From Candidatus Hydrogenedentota bacterium (lineage in GTDB: Bacteria > Hydrogenedentota > Hydrogenedentia > Hydrogenedentales > SLHB01), in assembly GCA_029262095.1 (NCBI GenBank), contig JAJDAB010000215.1, positions 1 through 10,605 on the forward strand: a stretch of DNA of 10,605 nt, written 5' to 3'. Every line of letters begins with the position of its first letter. Position 1 is the stretch's first letter. The notes beneath the pieces are model-generated. The model ran no database searches and was not told the DNA's origin. It saw only the letters and a program-made list of their open reading frames with translations. The position numbers were made by a program, and so were the translations under genes. Of the stretch, positions 1 through 6,739 are shown piece after piece.

Positions 1-912
1 GACATGCACTACTACGCCGAAGGGCGCATCGGTTCTCAAGTCGTTGAACCACCATTAATTCTAGGCCATGAATTCGCCGGCGTAGTCGAACGCGTCGCGG
101 ATGAGGACGCCGCTCACCTCGTCGGCAAACGGGTCGCAGTCGAGCCCGGGATTCCTTGCGGCACGTGCGAGTGGTGCCGCAAAGGCCGCTACAACATCTG
201 CCGCGCCATGCGATTCCCCGGTGGTCCAGGCGTAAACGGATCGCTCTGTGATTTCGTCACGGTACCTGCATCGATGTGCTTTGTCGTGCCCGATTCGTTC
301 TCAGCGGATGCCGCAGCGATGATGGAACCCTTAGCGGTTGCTGTCCGTACTGTCGAATTGGCCCGCGTCGAACCCGGTGAAACGGCCGCGGTGTTGGGCC
401 TCGGACCAGTCGGATTGCTAACGGCTCAAGTCGCCAAGGCCGCTGGTATTTCTACCGTGTTCGGAACCGATCTCCATCCATATCGCATCGAAGCATCCAA
501 GCGATTCGGAGTAGACAACGCGCGCCTCGCGAGTGATGAAGCGGCGCAGGCGATCATGAATGAAACGGATGGTCGTGGTGTCGACATCGTATTCGATTGT
601 GCGCGATCAGCTGATACGCCCGTAACCGCGTGCCTCGTCGCACGCCAAGGCGGAAGATGCATCATGACCGGTATTTCCGGAAACGACGAAGACCTCATCG
701 CCGTTGGCCCCGCACGCCGCAAAGAACTCACCATGATGTGGTGCCGCCGATTCCTTTTCAATTTCCCCGCCAGCATCGGACTCGTCGAACAAGGCCGGGT
801 AGACGTCGAATCCCTGGTCACCCACCACTTCTCGCTCGACCAAGCGCCCGATGCCTTCGAACTTGTCCATAACGCTGCAGACGGCGTCCTAAAAGCCGCG
901 ATCGACAACTAG
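1..912 (+). CDS. Zinc-dependent sorbitol dehydrogenase-like alcohol dehydrogenase (5' truncated by window edge)
   Basis: Cytoplasmic medium-chain dehydrogenase that should oxidise a polyol or secondary alcohol with NAD(P)+. Numbering from the Met at nt 4, GHE at 21-23 supplies the catalytic-zinc His and Glu. Cys52, Cys55, Cys58 and Cys66 form the structural-zinc lobe. E108 in an EPL motif matches the extra zinc-site Glu of sorbitol dehydrogenases. GLGPVG at 132-137 is the Rossmann loop, and D156 at the end of the next strand favours NAD over NADP. The opening HYY...GRIG stretch matches the segment just after the catalytic Cys in sorbitol dehydrogenases. The Met at nt 4 is therefore internal: about 40 N-terminal residues, including the first zinc Cys, lie outside the window. 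The reading frame is open from nt 1 and ends at TAG 910-912. Family assignment is firm; the substrate (sorbitol, threonine, other polyol) is not determined. Confidence 0.9.
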   Translation, partial: DMHYYAEGRIGSQVVEPPLILGHEFAGVVERVADEDAAHLVGKRVAVEPGIPCGTCEWCRKGRYNICRAMRFPGGPGVNGSLCDFVTVPASMCFVVPDSFSADAAAMMEPLAVAVRTVELARVEPGETAAVLGLGPVGLLTAQVAKAAGISTVFGTDLHPYRIEASKRFGVDNARLASDEAAQAIMNETDGRGVDIVFDCARSADTPVTACLVARQGGRCIMTGISGNDEDLIAVGPARRKELTMMWCRRFLFNFPASIGLVEQGRVDVESLVTHHFSLDQAPDAFELVHNAADGVLKAAIDN

Positions 913-932
913 CTCCCTTATCATATGGAGTG

Positions 933-952
933 CGGTGGCTTGCCACCGTTTT
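933..952 (+). terminator. Probable intrinsic terminator after the dehydrogenase gene
   Basis: CGGTGG (933-938), loop CTTG, CCACCG (943-948), followed at once by TTTT. It lies 20 nt after the dehydrogenase stop codon. The T-tract is short, and the hairpin may equally be part of an intergenic repeat, since a second hairpin with the same CTTG loop follows at 959-974. Confidence 0.5.
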
Positions 953-958
953 CGCCGA

Positions 959-996
959 GCGAGGCTTGCCTCGCGATGACGCCTGAGTAGCTACTC
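959..996. repeat. Second CTTG-loop hairpin and adjacent 12-bp palindrome
   Basis: GCGAGGC (959-965), TT, GCCTCGC (968-974) is a perfect 7-bp-arm inverted repeat built like the hairpin at 933-948. It is followed by the perfect palindrome GAGTAGCTACTC at 985-996. The same GAGTAG/CTACTC arms recur, separated by TTT, at 10523-10537. These look like pieces of intergenic repeats; I cannot assign a function. Confidence 0.5.
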
Positions 997-1043
997 GCGA
1001 ACGGGGACAGAGCCCTGCAGCTAGATCGACATGAATTCCGCCC

Positions 1044-1073
1044 CTTTGTGTCCTTCGTGACTTTGTGGTGAAA
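1044..1073 (+). repeat. CTTTGTGTCCTTCGTG-type intergenic repeat, copy 1
   Basis: A GT-rich segment beginning CTTTGTGTCCTTCGTG lies about 40 nt upstream of the peptidase gene and in its orientation. A near-identical 16-mer (one mismatch) lies on the minus strand at 10446-10461, upstream of the symporter operon and again in the orientation of the downstream gene. This type of sequence recurs between genes in many bacterial genomes. Its translation on the opposite strand makes spurious ORFs. Confidence 0.55.
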
Positions 1074-1098
1074 TAGCAGTTCGAAAGATCACCAGAAC

Positions 1099-1102
1099 GG
1101 AG
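1099..1102 (+). promoter_or_regulatory. Ribosome binding site of the S9 peptidase gene
   Basis: GGAG at 1099-1102, with 9 nt before the ATG at 1112, supports that start codon. The start is also supported by the signal peptide that begins immediately. Confidence 0.7.
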
Positions 1103-1111
1103 AGCATTCAA

Positions 1112-2992
1112 ATGGCCCGCGTCCTCACCGTGTTTTCATCAATCGCCGTACTCGCGCTTTCCCCACTGGCCTTCGCCCAAGCGCAAGACGTTCCCGAATA
1201 CACCATCGAGCAATTTCTCGACACGGTGAATTACAGAGGGGCGTCGTTTTCTCCGGACGGTTCTAGACTGTTGGTGAGTCATAATCAGACCGGAATCTAT
1301 AACGCCTATTCGTATCCCGCCGATGGCGGCGCACCAACTGCGCTGACCAAATCAACCAAAGAGACAATCTTTGGTGTCTCGTATTTCCCGAATGATGAAC
1401 GAATTCTGTACACGAGCGACCAAGGCGGCAACGAACTGAACCACATCTTCGTCCGTGAAATTGACGGTACCGTCGAGGATTTAACGCCAGGCGAAAAACT
1501 CAAGGCAAGCTTCGCGGGTTGGGCCGATGATGAACAGTCGTTCTTTGTATCGACCAACGAGCGCGACCCACAGTTTTTTGACGTGTACGAGTATCAAACC
1601 GACGGATACGCGCGCGAACTGATCTACAAAAACGAGGATGGCTACTTTCCCGGCGCCATCTCCCCGGACAAGCAGCGCATTGCACTCACGAAGATCGTCA
1701 CGCGGGCGAAGAGTGACGTATTCATCTACGACCGCGCGAACGGAGAGACAACGCAACTGTCTCATCATGAGGGCGACGTCGTGTGTCGACCGCAACACTT
1801 CTCGAAAGATGGAAAATCGTTGCGTTGTCTGACCGACAAAGACCACGAATTCCTCTATCTTGTTAACGAAGACCTCGATAGCGGCGAACAAAAGCTCATA
1901 CAGAAACCTGAATGGGATGTCAGTTACGCCGTGCGATCCAAGAGCGGCCGCTATATGGCTGTAGGTGTAAATGAAGACGCGCAAACCAGGTTGCGCGTCA
2001 TTGATATGATTACGTCGGAGGAACTTGAGCTGCCGGAGATGGACGGGCTAAGCATTGTGTCAGTCAACGTATCGCGGAAAGAGGATGCGGTAGCGATTTA
2101 CGTCCAAAGTGGCCGTGTCCCCAGCGATTTATACTATCTGTCGCTAGCCCACGGCGCGAAACCAGTCCAGCTTACTCGGAGCCTCAACAAGGCAATTGAT
2201 CCCGATCATCTGGTCGAGCCGGAGGTCGTGCGGTTCGATTCGTTCGATGGCGTTGAAGTACCGGGGATTCTCTATAAACCACATCGCGCCAGCGGAGACG
2301 ACAAGCGGCCCGCGCTAGTCTAGGTCCACGGTGGTCCCGGAGGCCAAACCCGCGTATCCTACAATGCGCAAATCCAGTACTTGGTCAATCACGGTTATGT
2401 CGTCTACGGCATTAATAATCGTGGGAGCAGCGGCTACGGCAAGACCTTCTTCGCGATGGACGATCTAAAACACGGTGCGGAAGATCTCGACGACTGTGTT
2501 GCCAGCAAGCAAATGCTCATCGACACCGGTTACGTCGACCCCGATCGGATCGGCATCATGGGTGGTAGCTACGGCGGCTACATGGTTTGCGCCGCGCTGG
2601 CGTTTCGCCCGGAGGAGTTCAGAGTCGGCGTCAATATCTTCGGCGTCACCAATTGGGTGCGAACGCTCAAAAGCATTCCGCCTTGGTGGACCGCTCAACG
2701 TGACGCACTCTACAAAGAACTAGGCAATCCAAACACGCAAGAGGATTACTTGCGGAAAATCTCGCCGCTATTTCATGCAAAGAACATCACGAAACCGTTG
2801 ATCGTCCTTCAAGGTGCGAACGATCCCCGGGTATTGCAAGTCGAATCAGATGAAATGGTCGCCGCAGTCAGAGCGAACGGTGTCCCCGTTGAATACGTCA
2901 TCTTCGACGACGAAGGCCACGGCTTCAGAAAGAAGGAGAACCAAATTACCGGGTACCAGGCCGTACTGGAGTTCCTAGATACGCACCTCTAA
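1112..2992 (+). pseudogene. Exported S9-family prolyl oligopeptidase-type peptidase, interrupted by an in-frame amber stop
   Basis: The intact protein would be an exported serine peptidase (dipeptidyl- or acylaminoacyl-peptidase type) of about 626 residues. Residues 1-25 are a signal peptide (hydrophobic core, AFAQA region). Residues of about 40-370 carry beta-propeller (PD40/WD40-like) repeats such as FSPDG, YFPND, ISPDK and FSKDG. The alpha/beta-hydrolase domain follows. HGGPGG lies just after codon 404, GGSYGGY carries nucleophile Ser486 (codon at 2567), Asp571 sits in ANDPR and His603 in EGHGF, so the triad is complete. Codon 404 (2321-2323) is TAG, in the beta-strand just before HGGP, where Trp or Tyr would be usual; TGG, TAT or TAC to TAG is a single-base change. 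The frame is otherwise unbroken to TAA at 2992. The upstream product would be a propeller without the catalytic domain. The downstream half has only a TTG at 2381 and no ribosome binding site. This is a recent nonsense mutation, an assembly error or, least likely, readthrough. The next gene begins 60 nt downstream on the same strand. Confidence 0.88.
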
Positions 2993-3038
2993 CCGTCGCC
3001 AGATATACAAAATCTATTTAGTCCACAATGTCCACCAC

Positions 3039-3043
3039 AGGAG
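3039..3043 (+). promoter_or_regulatory. Ribosome binding site of the DUF1080 gene
   Basis: AGGAG at 3039-3043, with 9 nt before the ATG at 3053. It selects this start over the overlapping ATG at 3028, which is in another frame. Confidence 0.7.
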
Positions 3044-3052
3044 CGCATTACT

Positions 3053-3724
3053 ATGAAACAGAAGTCCTATCTAGTCCTTATAGCCGCTACCGCCGCCATG
3101 GCCGGCCTGGCCCACGCACAAGAATGGGTCGATATCACGCCCGACGACGCAATGACGAACTGGGTTCAACGCGGCGGTGTCGCGAACTATGCGGTCGAAG
3201 ACGGCGTGGTCATTGGCACATCGGTGCCGAATACCGGAAATTCATTCATTTGTACGAAAAAGGAATACGGCGATTTTATCCTCGAATTCGAATTCTTCGG
3301 CCACGAAGAACTCAATTCAGGAGTTCAGATTCGGAGCGAGAGTAGGCCGGACTATAAGGACAATCGTGTACACGGCTATCAAGTGGAACTGGAACAAGAA
3401 AATCGTGACCGCTACTGGTCCGGCGGCATCTACGACGAAGCCCGCCGCGGTTGGTTAGATCCGTTGAAAGACGACAAGGCCGCAGAAAAGGCCTTCGGGG
3501 AAAGCGGCAAGAAAATCTGGAAACGCGGTGATTGGAACAAGATTCGCGTCGAAGCGAAAGGCGATCATATTCGCACTTGGATAAACGGAGAGCCGCGCGC
3601 AAATCTGAAAGACGACATGACCCTCAAGGGTTTCATCGCGCTCCAGGTACACGGCGTCGGCGGAAACAAAGAGCCAATGACGGTAAAATGGCGTAACATC
3701 CGTATTCAAGAAGTTTCCGAGTAG
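3053..3724 (+). CDS. Exported DUF1080 protein (3-keto-disaccharide hydrolase-type, jelly-roll fold)
   Basis: A 223-residue secreted or periplasmic protein. Residues 1-22 are a signal peptide (KQK, hydrophobic core, AHA cleavage site). The mature part is a single DUF1080 domain (PF06439), a concanavalin-like beta-sandwich. Visible family marks are the strand FILEFEF (75-81), NSGVQIRSE (88-96), HGYQVELE (107-114), the aromatic-rich WSGGIYDE (122-129), the W-N-x-I-R-V-E strand (161-167), the turn TWINGE (175-180) and the closing QVHG...WRNIRIQE (198-220). Some members cleave 3-keto-glycosides or 3-keto-disaccharides and others are uncharacterised, so the substrate is unknown. It sits between the S9 peptidase (60 nt upstream) and a serine hydrolase (44 nt downstream) in a likely co-transcribed trio. 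No 3-keto-sugar-forming oxidoreductase is visible in the window, so a keto-sugar role is family inference only. Confidence 0.88.
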   Translation: MKQKSYLVLIAATAAMAGLAHAQEWVDITPDDAMTNWVQRGGVANYAVEDGVVIGTSVPNTGNSFICTKKEYGDFILEFEFFGHEELNSGVQIRSESRPDYKDNRVHGYQVELEQENRDRYWSGGIYDEARRGWLDPLKDDKAAEKAFGESGKKIWKRGDWNKIRVEAKGDHIRTWINGEPRANLKDDMTLKGFIALQVHGVGGNKEPMTVKWRNIRIQEVSE

Positions 3725-3768
3725 CGCCCAATTCAACCATGACGCTTTACGGAAGGGAAACGTGCCTC

Positions 3769-4836
3769 ATGCGAAGTCCTCTGATCGCTCTTGCAGTGCT
3801 TGCTGCCTCCAGCGTCGCACTTGCAGAATCACATCCGCTCTATTTCCCCCCCGCCGATGGCACGTGGGAAGCCATCGCGCCCGCCGAAGCTGGATTTGAT
3901 GCCGATGCACTCGACGCGGTTGCGGCGCATGTAGAGTCCGTACATTCGAGTGCGCTCCTCGTGTTGCATCACGGCCGTATTCTGCTTGAGCGGCATTGGC
4001 GCATCGAACCCGACTCGGAACATTCTTCGGGGACGTATCAACGTATGCTGAAGGGATATACAGACGAAGGACACGCGATAGAGGATGTCGCGTCAGCGCA
4101 GAAAAGTGTAACCGCCTTCCTAGCGGGCATCGCGGTTACGTCCGATCGCCTTTCGCTCGATGATCCCGTGTCGGTCTATTTGGATGACGGTTGGTCGAAT
4201 GCGACCCCAGCTCAAGAACGCGCTATCACGATTCGCCACCTCATGACGATGACTTCGGGATTGACGGAAGGACTGAGCTACACGGACGCGCCCGGCACCG
4301 ATTGGGATTACAACACCGGTGCCTATAGCCAAATGATACGCGTGCTCGAATCGATTTTTTCGAAATCCATCAACGAGATTACGTCGGAGTTGCTGAAAGA
4401 TCGAGTCGGGATGACGAATAGTTCATGGCGCTCTCGCGGCGGGCGGGTCACGTCGAATAACGTTGGATTCACAACAACCGCGCGAGACCTCGCGCGCCTC
4501 GGCATCGTGATATCGGCGAACGGCTCCTGGGATGGCGAACGTCTAGGCATTTCGCAAGCCTATCTAGACACAATGCTATCGCCATCGCAAGACTTGAACC
4601 AGAACTATGGGTTGCTTTGGTGGTTAAGCGGCAAGCCGCCAAACCTCAAACCGGGTGAACTGTATCGTGCGATTCCATACGCCCCCGAAGATATGGTTGC
4701 CGCAATCGGCGCGCTTGGGCGCATCTTGCATGTCTCCAAGAGCGAAGGGCTCATCGCCGTGCGTCTGGGCAACCAGCCCCCGCGCGGATTCGACGTCGAA
4801 ATGTGGCGCCTTCTTATGGAAGCCAAGACGAAATAG
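3769..4836 (+). CDS. Exported class C beta-lactamase-like serine hydrolase
   Basis: Penicillin-binding-protein/beta-lactamase-fold hydrolase (PF00144 type), 355 residues from the chosen start. An ATG at 3739 is also in frame. The ATG at 3769 is preferred because GGAAGGGAA (3751-3759) lies at normal spacing and because residues 1-20 then form a clean signal peptide ending VALA. From this start, S-A-Q-K at 109-112 is the SxxK nucleophile/base pair. Tyr181 in DYNTG occupies the YxN region, with N directly after Y rather than two positions on, a pattern I associate with non-lactamase esterase/amidase relatives. IRHLMTMTSGL (about 155-165) is a strong family signature. A KTG-like third motif is not obvious. 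It is probably an envelope esterase, amidase or D-amino-acid peptidase; an antibiotic-resistance role cannot be inferred. It is last in the plus-strand trio and converges with the carboxylesterase gene. Confidence 0.87.
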   Translation: MRSPLIALAVLAASSVALAESHPLYFPPADGTWEAIAPAEAGFDADALDAVAAHVESVHSSALLVLHHGRILLERHWRIEPDSEHSSGTYQRMLKGYTDEGHAIEDVASAQKSVTAFLAGIAVTSDRLSLDDPVSVYLDDGWSNATPAQERAITIRHLMTMTSGLTEGLSYTDAPGTDWDYNTGAYSQMIRVLESIFSKSINEITSELLKDRVGMTNSSWRSRGGRVTSNNVGFTTTARDLARLGIVISANGSWDGERLGISQAYLDTMLSPSQDLNQNYGLLWWLSGKPPNLKPGELYRAIPYAPEDMVAAIGALGRILHVSKSEGLIAVRLGNQPPRGFDVEMWRLLMEAKTK

Positions 4837-4887
4837 AGTCCTGAATTCTAAACCCCACGACAGGAGATTCAAGTAATTCGTACACCC

Positions 4888-4921
4888 GTCATTGCGAGGA
4901 GCGCAGCGAAGTGGCAATCTC
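4888..4921. repeat. GTCATTGCGAGG-type intergenic repeat
   Basis: Begins GTCATTGCGAGGAGCGCAGC, with ATTGC at 4891-4895 mirrored by GCAAT at 4914-4918. Repeats of this consensus are scattered through intergenic regions of many unrelated bacterial genomes. It lies in the convergent gap between the serine hydrolase and the carboxylesterase. There is only one copy in the window. Confidence 0.6.
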
Positions 4922-4966
4922 GCTCTTGGAGTATGATTTATATTAACCCGCTCTGGAACCAAGAAA

Positions 4967-5004
4967 CCTCCCCCTCGAAGGGGGAGGATCAAGGTGGGGG
5001 TGAG
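4967..5004. repeat. G/C-block palindromic repeat, also a possible terminator for the carboxylesterase
   Basis: CCTCCCCCT (4967-4975), CGA, AGGGGGAGG (4979-4987) is a perfect 9-bp-arm hairpin, followed by a GGATCAAGGTGGGGGTGA-type tail. Read on the minus strand, the hairpin lies about 50 nt past the carboxylesterase stop codon and is followed by a T-rich TTTCTT stretch, so it may stop transcription in that direction. Its C5/G5 core around TCGAA closely matches the centre of the 40-bp palindrome at 10566-10605. The rest of the gap (4837-5034) shows no gene. An ORF reading LTPTLILPLRGGG on the minus strand is just this repeat translated. Confidence 0.6.
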
Positions 5005-5034
5005 TTCTCTCAATCGACTAGCGCTAAAGACTGC

Positions 5035-6597
5035 TTACCGGTCTCGTTGCGCACGCTTTTCATGAAAATCGAGTTGCGCTTTCCGCAATCCCTGGCCTTG
5101 CGCAGGCTCATCGCCAAGTTCCATGTAGCACTCCGTCTCGACGGTATACGGCGTCCATTCAGCAAGCCCGTCACCATTCGGATCGCCCGTCTTCGCGAAA
5201 TTCGCCCAATAGCTTGACATGGTGTCCGCGAGTTTATGGTCAACATCATCATAGACACGGTCACGCGTACCGAGGTTATCGAACGCATACAGAATTTCCG
5301 CGGCATGAAACGCCCCATAGAATTCCTTGTTCGGAATCTGCGGCACCCGCGTGAAGTAGTAGAGATACGCCGACGAATCGCCATTGGCCATCATGCGCGC
5401 CCATGTGCGCATCGATAGTCCGAACGTTGAATCACTGCCGCTGTGAATCACCGCATCACGAATACCGTCAACATCGTCAACCGGATACACCTTCGCGAAT
5501 GCAGCAAAGTCGTCCCCGTAATTTTCCTCCATCTGTTTCTCATACGCCTCAACGGTCTTCGGCAACATACCCGGTGCCATAAACGCCGCCCGCTCGTCGC
5601 GATTCGATCCCAGAATCGCTGGCACATCATTGTGTTTGCCCGCCGCAAACGTATCGTAGACTGATGTCGGCAGGAAGTAGCCGTCCACATTGGGGCGCGA
5701 CCGAAACTTGCGCCCTTCCGGATCGCTCGTGAATAGTTCCAAGAGACGGTCAGAGGAAAGCCCGCGCATATCCGCCAGCGAGTCCGCACCAGCGGCATTC
5801 GCGAAGGCGATACCGTTCTCCTCAGCGGACACGCTATCGCCATCGCTTCCGGCGAGTTGGGTCATCGAACCGAACGATCCGCCGCTTTGCCCGATCGCAC
5901 GATGGAACAACCCCTTAGCAAGAGGCGACGCGACCAACACGTTGACCGCCCATGACCCTGCCGATTCACCAAAAATGGTCACGCGATCCGCGTCGCCGCC
6001 GAATTCGTCGATGTTGCGTTGCACCCACTCCAACGCGGCGATCATGTCGAGTGCGCCGTAATTGCCCGAAGACTTGTTCTCCGATTCCGCTGTCAATTCA
6101 GGATGCGCAAAAAAACCGTAGACGCCGAGCCGATAATTGATCGTGACGAGTACAATGCCTTTTTTCGCCAAAGCCGAACCATCATAGGCCGAATTGGATC
6201 CCGCGCCACGCGTGAAACCGCCGCCGTGTATCCAAACCATGACCGGTAATTTTTCGTCCTGCTTCGCCGTCGACCAAACGTTTAGGTACAGGCAATCCTC
6301 GGACTGCGGATGCGGGTCGCGCGCGTACAAAGATCCTTCCGGGTAACTCGGGTGCGGACAATCGTCGCTATACTTCGTGCAATCGCGCACCCCATCCCAA
6401 TCGGCGACAGGCTGCGGCGCTTTCCAACGCAAGTCACCAACAGGCGGTGCGGCATAAGGAATCCCCTTATAGATATTGATTCCGTTTTCAATCGAACCCG
6501 AAAGTGCACCGCCGTCGACCGAAATCGTGTCGACATCCGCAGCGTAGGCACCCAATGCACAGAGACAGCCGACTCCAAGAACGGTAATCCTTCTCAT
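5035..6597 (-). CDS. Exported type-B carboxylesterase
   Basis: A 520-residue carboxylesterase of the cholinesterase/type-B family (PF00135), expected to hydrolyse carboxylic esters in the periplasm or outside the cell. Residues 1-20 are a signal peptide ending AYA. KGIPYAAPPVGDLRW (44-58) and SEDCLYLNVW (99-108, the family's second signature) are both present. HGGG at 124-127 is the oxyanion hole. The triad is Ser212 in GESAG (210-214), Glu335 in NRDE and His431 in GAFHAAE. The closing WANFAKTGDPN segment is typical, and the length is normal. Start choice: GGAGG (6606-6610, minus strand) lies 8 nt before the ATG. The gene is divergent from the SGNH-like gene and convergent with the serine hydrolase, so it is probably a single-gene transcript. 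The substrate is unknown; family members act on short-chain, aromatic or xenobiotic esters. Confidence 0.92.
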   Translation of the reverse strand: MRRITVLGVGCLCALGAYAADVDTISVDGGALSGSIENGINIYKGIPYAAPPVGDLRWKAPQPVADWDGVRDCTKYSDDCPHPSYPEGSLYARDPHPQSEDCLYLNVWSTAKQDEKLPVMVWIHGGGFTRGAGSNSAYDGSALAKKGIVLVTINYRLGVYGFFAHPELTAESENKSSGNYGALDMIAALEWVQRNIDEFGGDADRVTIFGESAGSWAVNVLVASPLAKGLFHRAIGQSGGSFGSMTQLAGSDGDSVSAEENGIAFANAAGADSLADMRGLSSDRLLELFTSDPEGRKFRSRPNVDGYFLPTSVYDTFAAGKHNDVPAILGSNRDERAAFMAPGMLPKTVEAYEKQMEENYGDDFAAFAKVYPVDDVDGIRDAVIHSGSDSTFGLSMRTWARMMANGDSSAYLYYFTRVPQIPNKEFYGAFHAAEILYAFDNLGTRDRVYDDVDHKLADTMSSYWANFAKTGDPNGDGLAEWTPYTVETECYMELGDEPAQGQGLRKAQLDFHEKRAQRDR

Positions 6598-6605
6598 AAC
6601 GATTT

Positions 6606-6610
6606 CCTCC
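6606..6610 (-). promoter_or_regulatory. Ribosome binding site of the carboxylesterase gene
   Basis: GGAGG on the minus strand, 8 nt upstream of the ATG at 6597, a near-ideal Shine-Dalgarno that fixes the start. Confidence 0.8.
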
Positions 6611-6635
6611 GGCGATTAGTAAAGCTGAATGCGCC

Positions 6636-6665
6636 AATATATCAATTGATTTCGAGCTTTGACAG
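6636..6665 (-). promoter_or_regulatory. Candidate sigma-70-type promoter of the carboxylesterase gene
   Basis: On the minus strand CTGTCA (-35, 6660-6665, 4 of 6 consensus) is followed after 18 nt by TATATT (-10, 6636-6641, 5 of 6). Transcription would begin near 6628, giving a leader of about 30 nt that contains the GGAGG site. The palindrome ATCAATTGAT (6641-6650) lies in the spacer and could be an operator, but is short enough to be chance. Confidence 0.4.
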
Positions 6666-6687
6666 TTTCTAGGAGTTCTCATACCAT
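6659..6687 (+). promoter_or_regulatory. Candidate sigma-70-type promoter of the SGNH-like gene
   Basis: A perfect TTGACA (-35, 6659-6664) is followed after exactly 17 nt by TACCAT (-10, 6682-6687, 4 of 6). The predicted start is near 6694, about 45 nt before the ATG at 6740. Its -35 box overlaps the proposed -35 box of the oppositely oriented carboxylesterase promoter. Confidence 0.5.
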
Positions 6688-6739
6688 ACTTGTTTCGCGC
6701 GCGAGGAATTTGGTGTGAGAAACCTCAACGATTGATGAA

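Noticed and set aside
818..1111. Minus-strand ORF of 97 codons between the dehydrogenase and peptidase genes
   Set aside because: It reads through the hairpins and the CTTTGTG-type repeat (giving TKSRRTQRG) and has no family features.
2321..2323. Genome-wide reassignment of TAG to an amino acid
   Set aside because: TAG ends at least five other genes here at expected protein lengths, so it is a working stop codon.
2381..2992. Separate hydrolase gene starting at TTG 2381
   Set aside because: It is in the same frame as the upstream part, lacks a ribosome binding site, and omits the HGGP motif encoded just upstream; it is the 3' half of the interrupted peptidase.
3739..3768. Upstream start of the serine hydrolase at ATG 3739
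   Set aside because: It would place ten polar residues before the signal peptide, while the ATG at 3769 has a good upstream purine-rich site.
4624..5013. Minus-strand ORF of 129 codons starting MRELTPTLILPLRGGG
   Set aside because: Its start is the translation of the G/C-block repeat at 4967-5004 and the remainder lies antisense to the serine hydrolase gene; no domain is visible.
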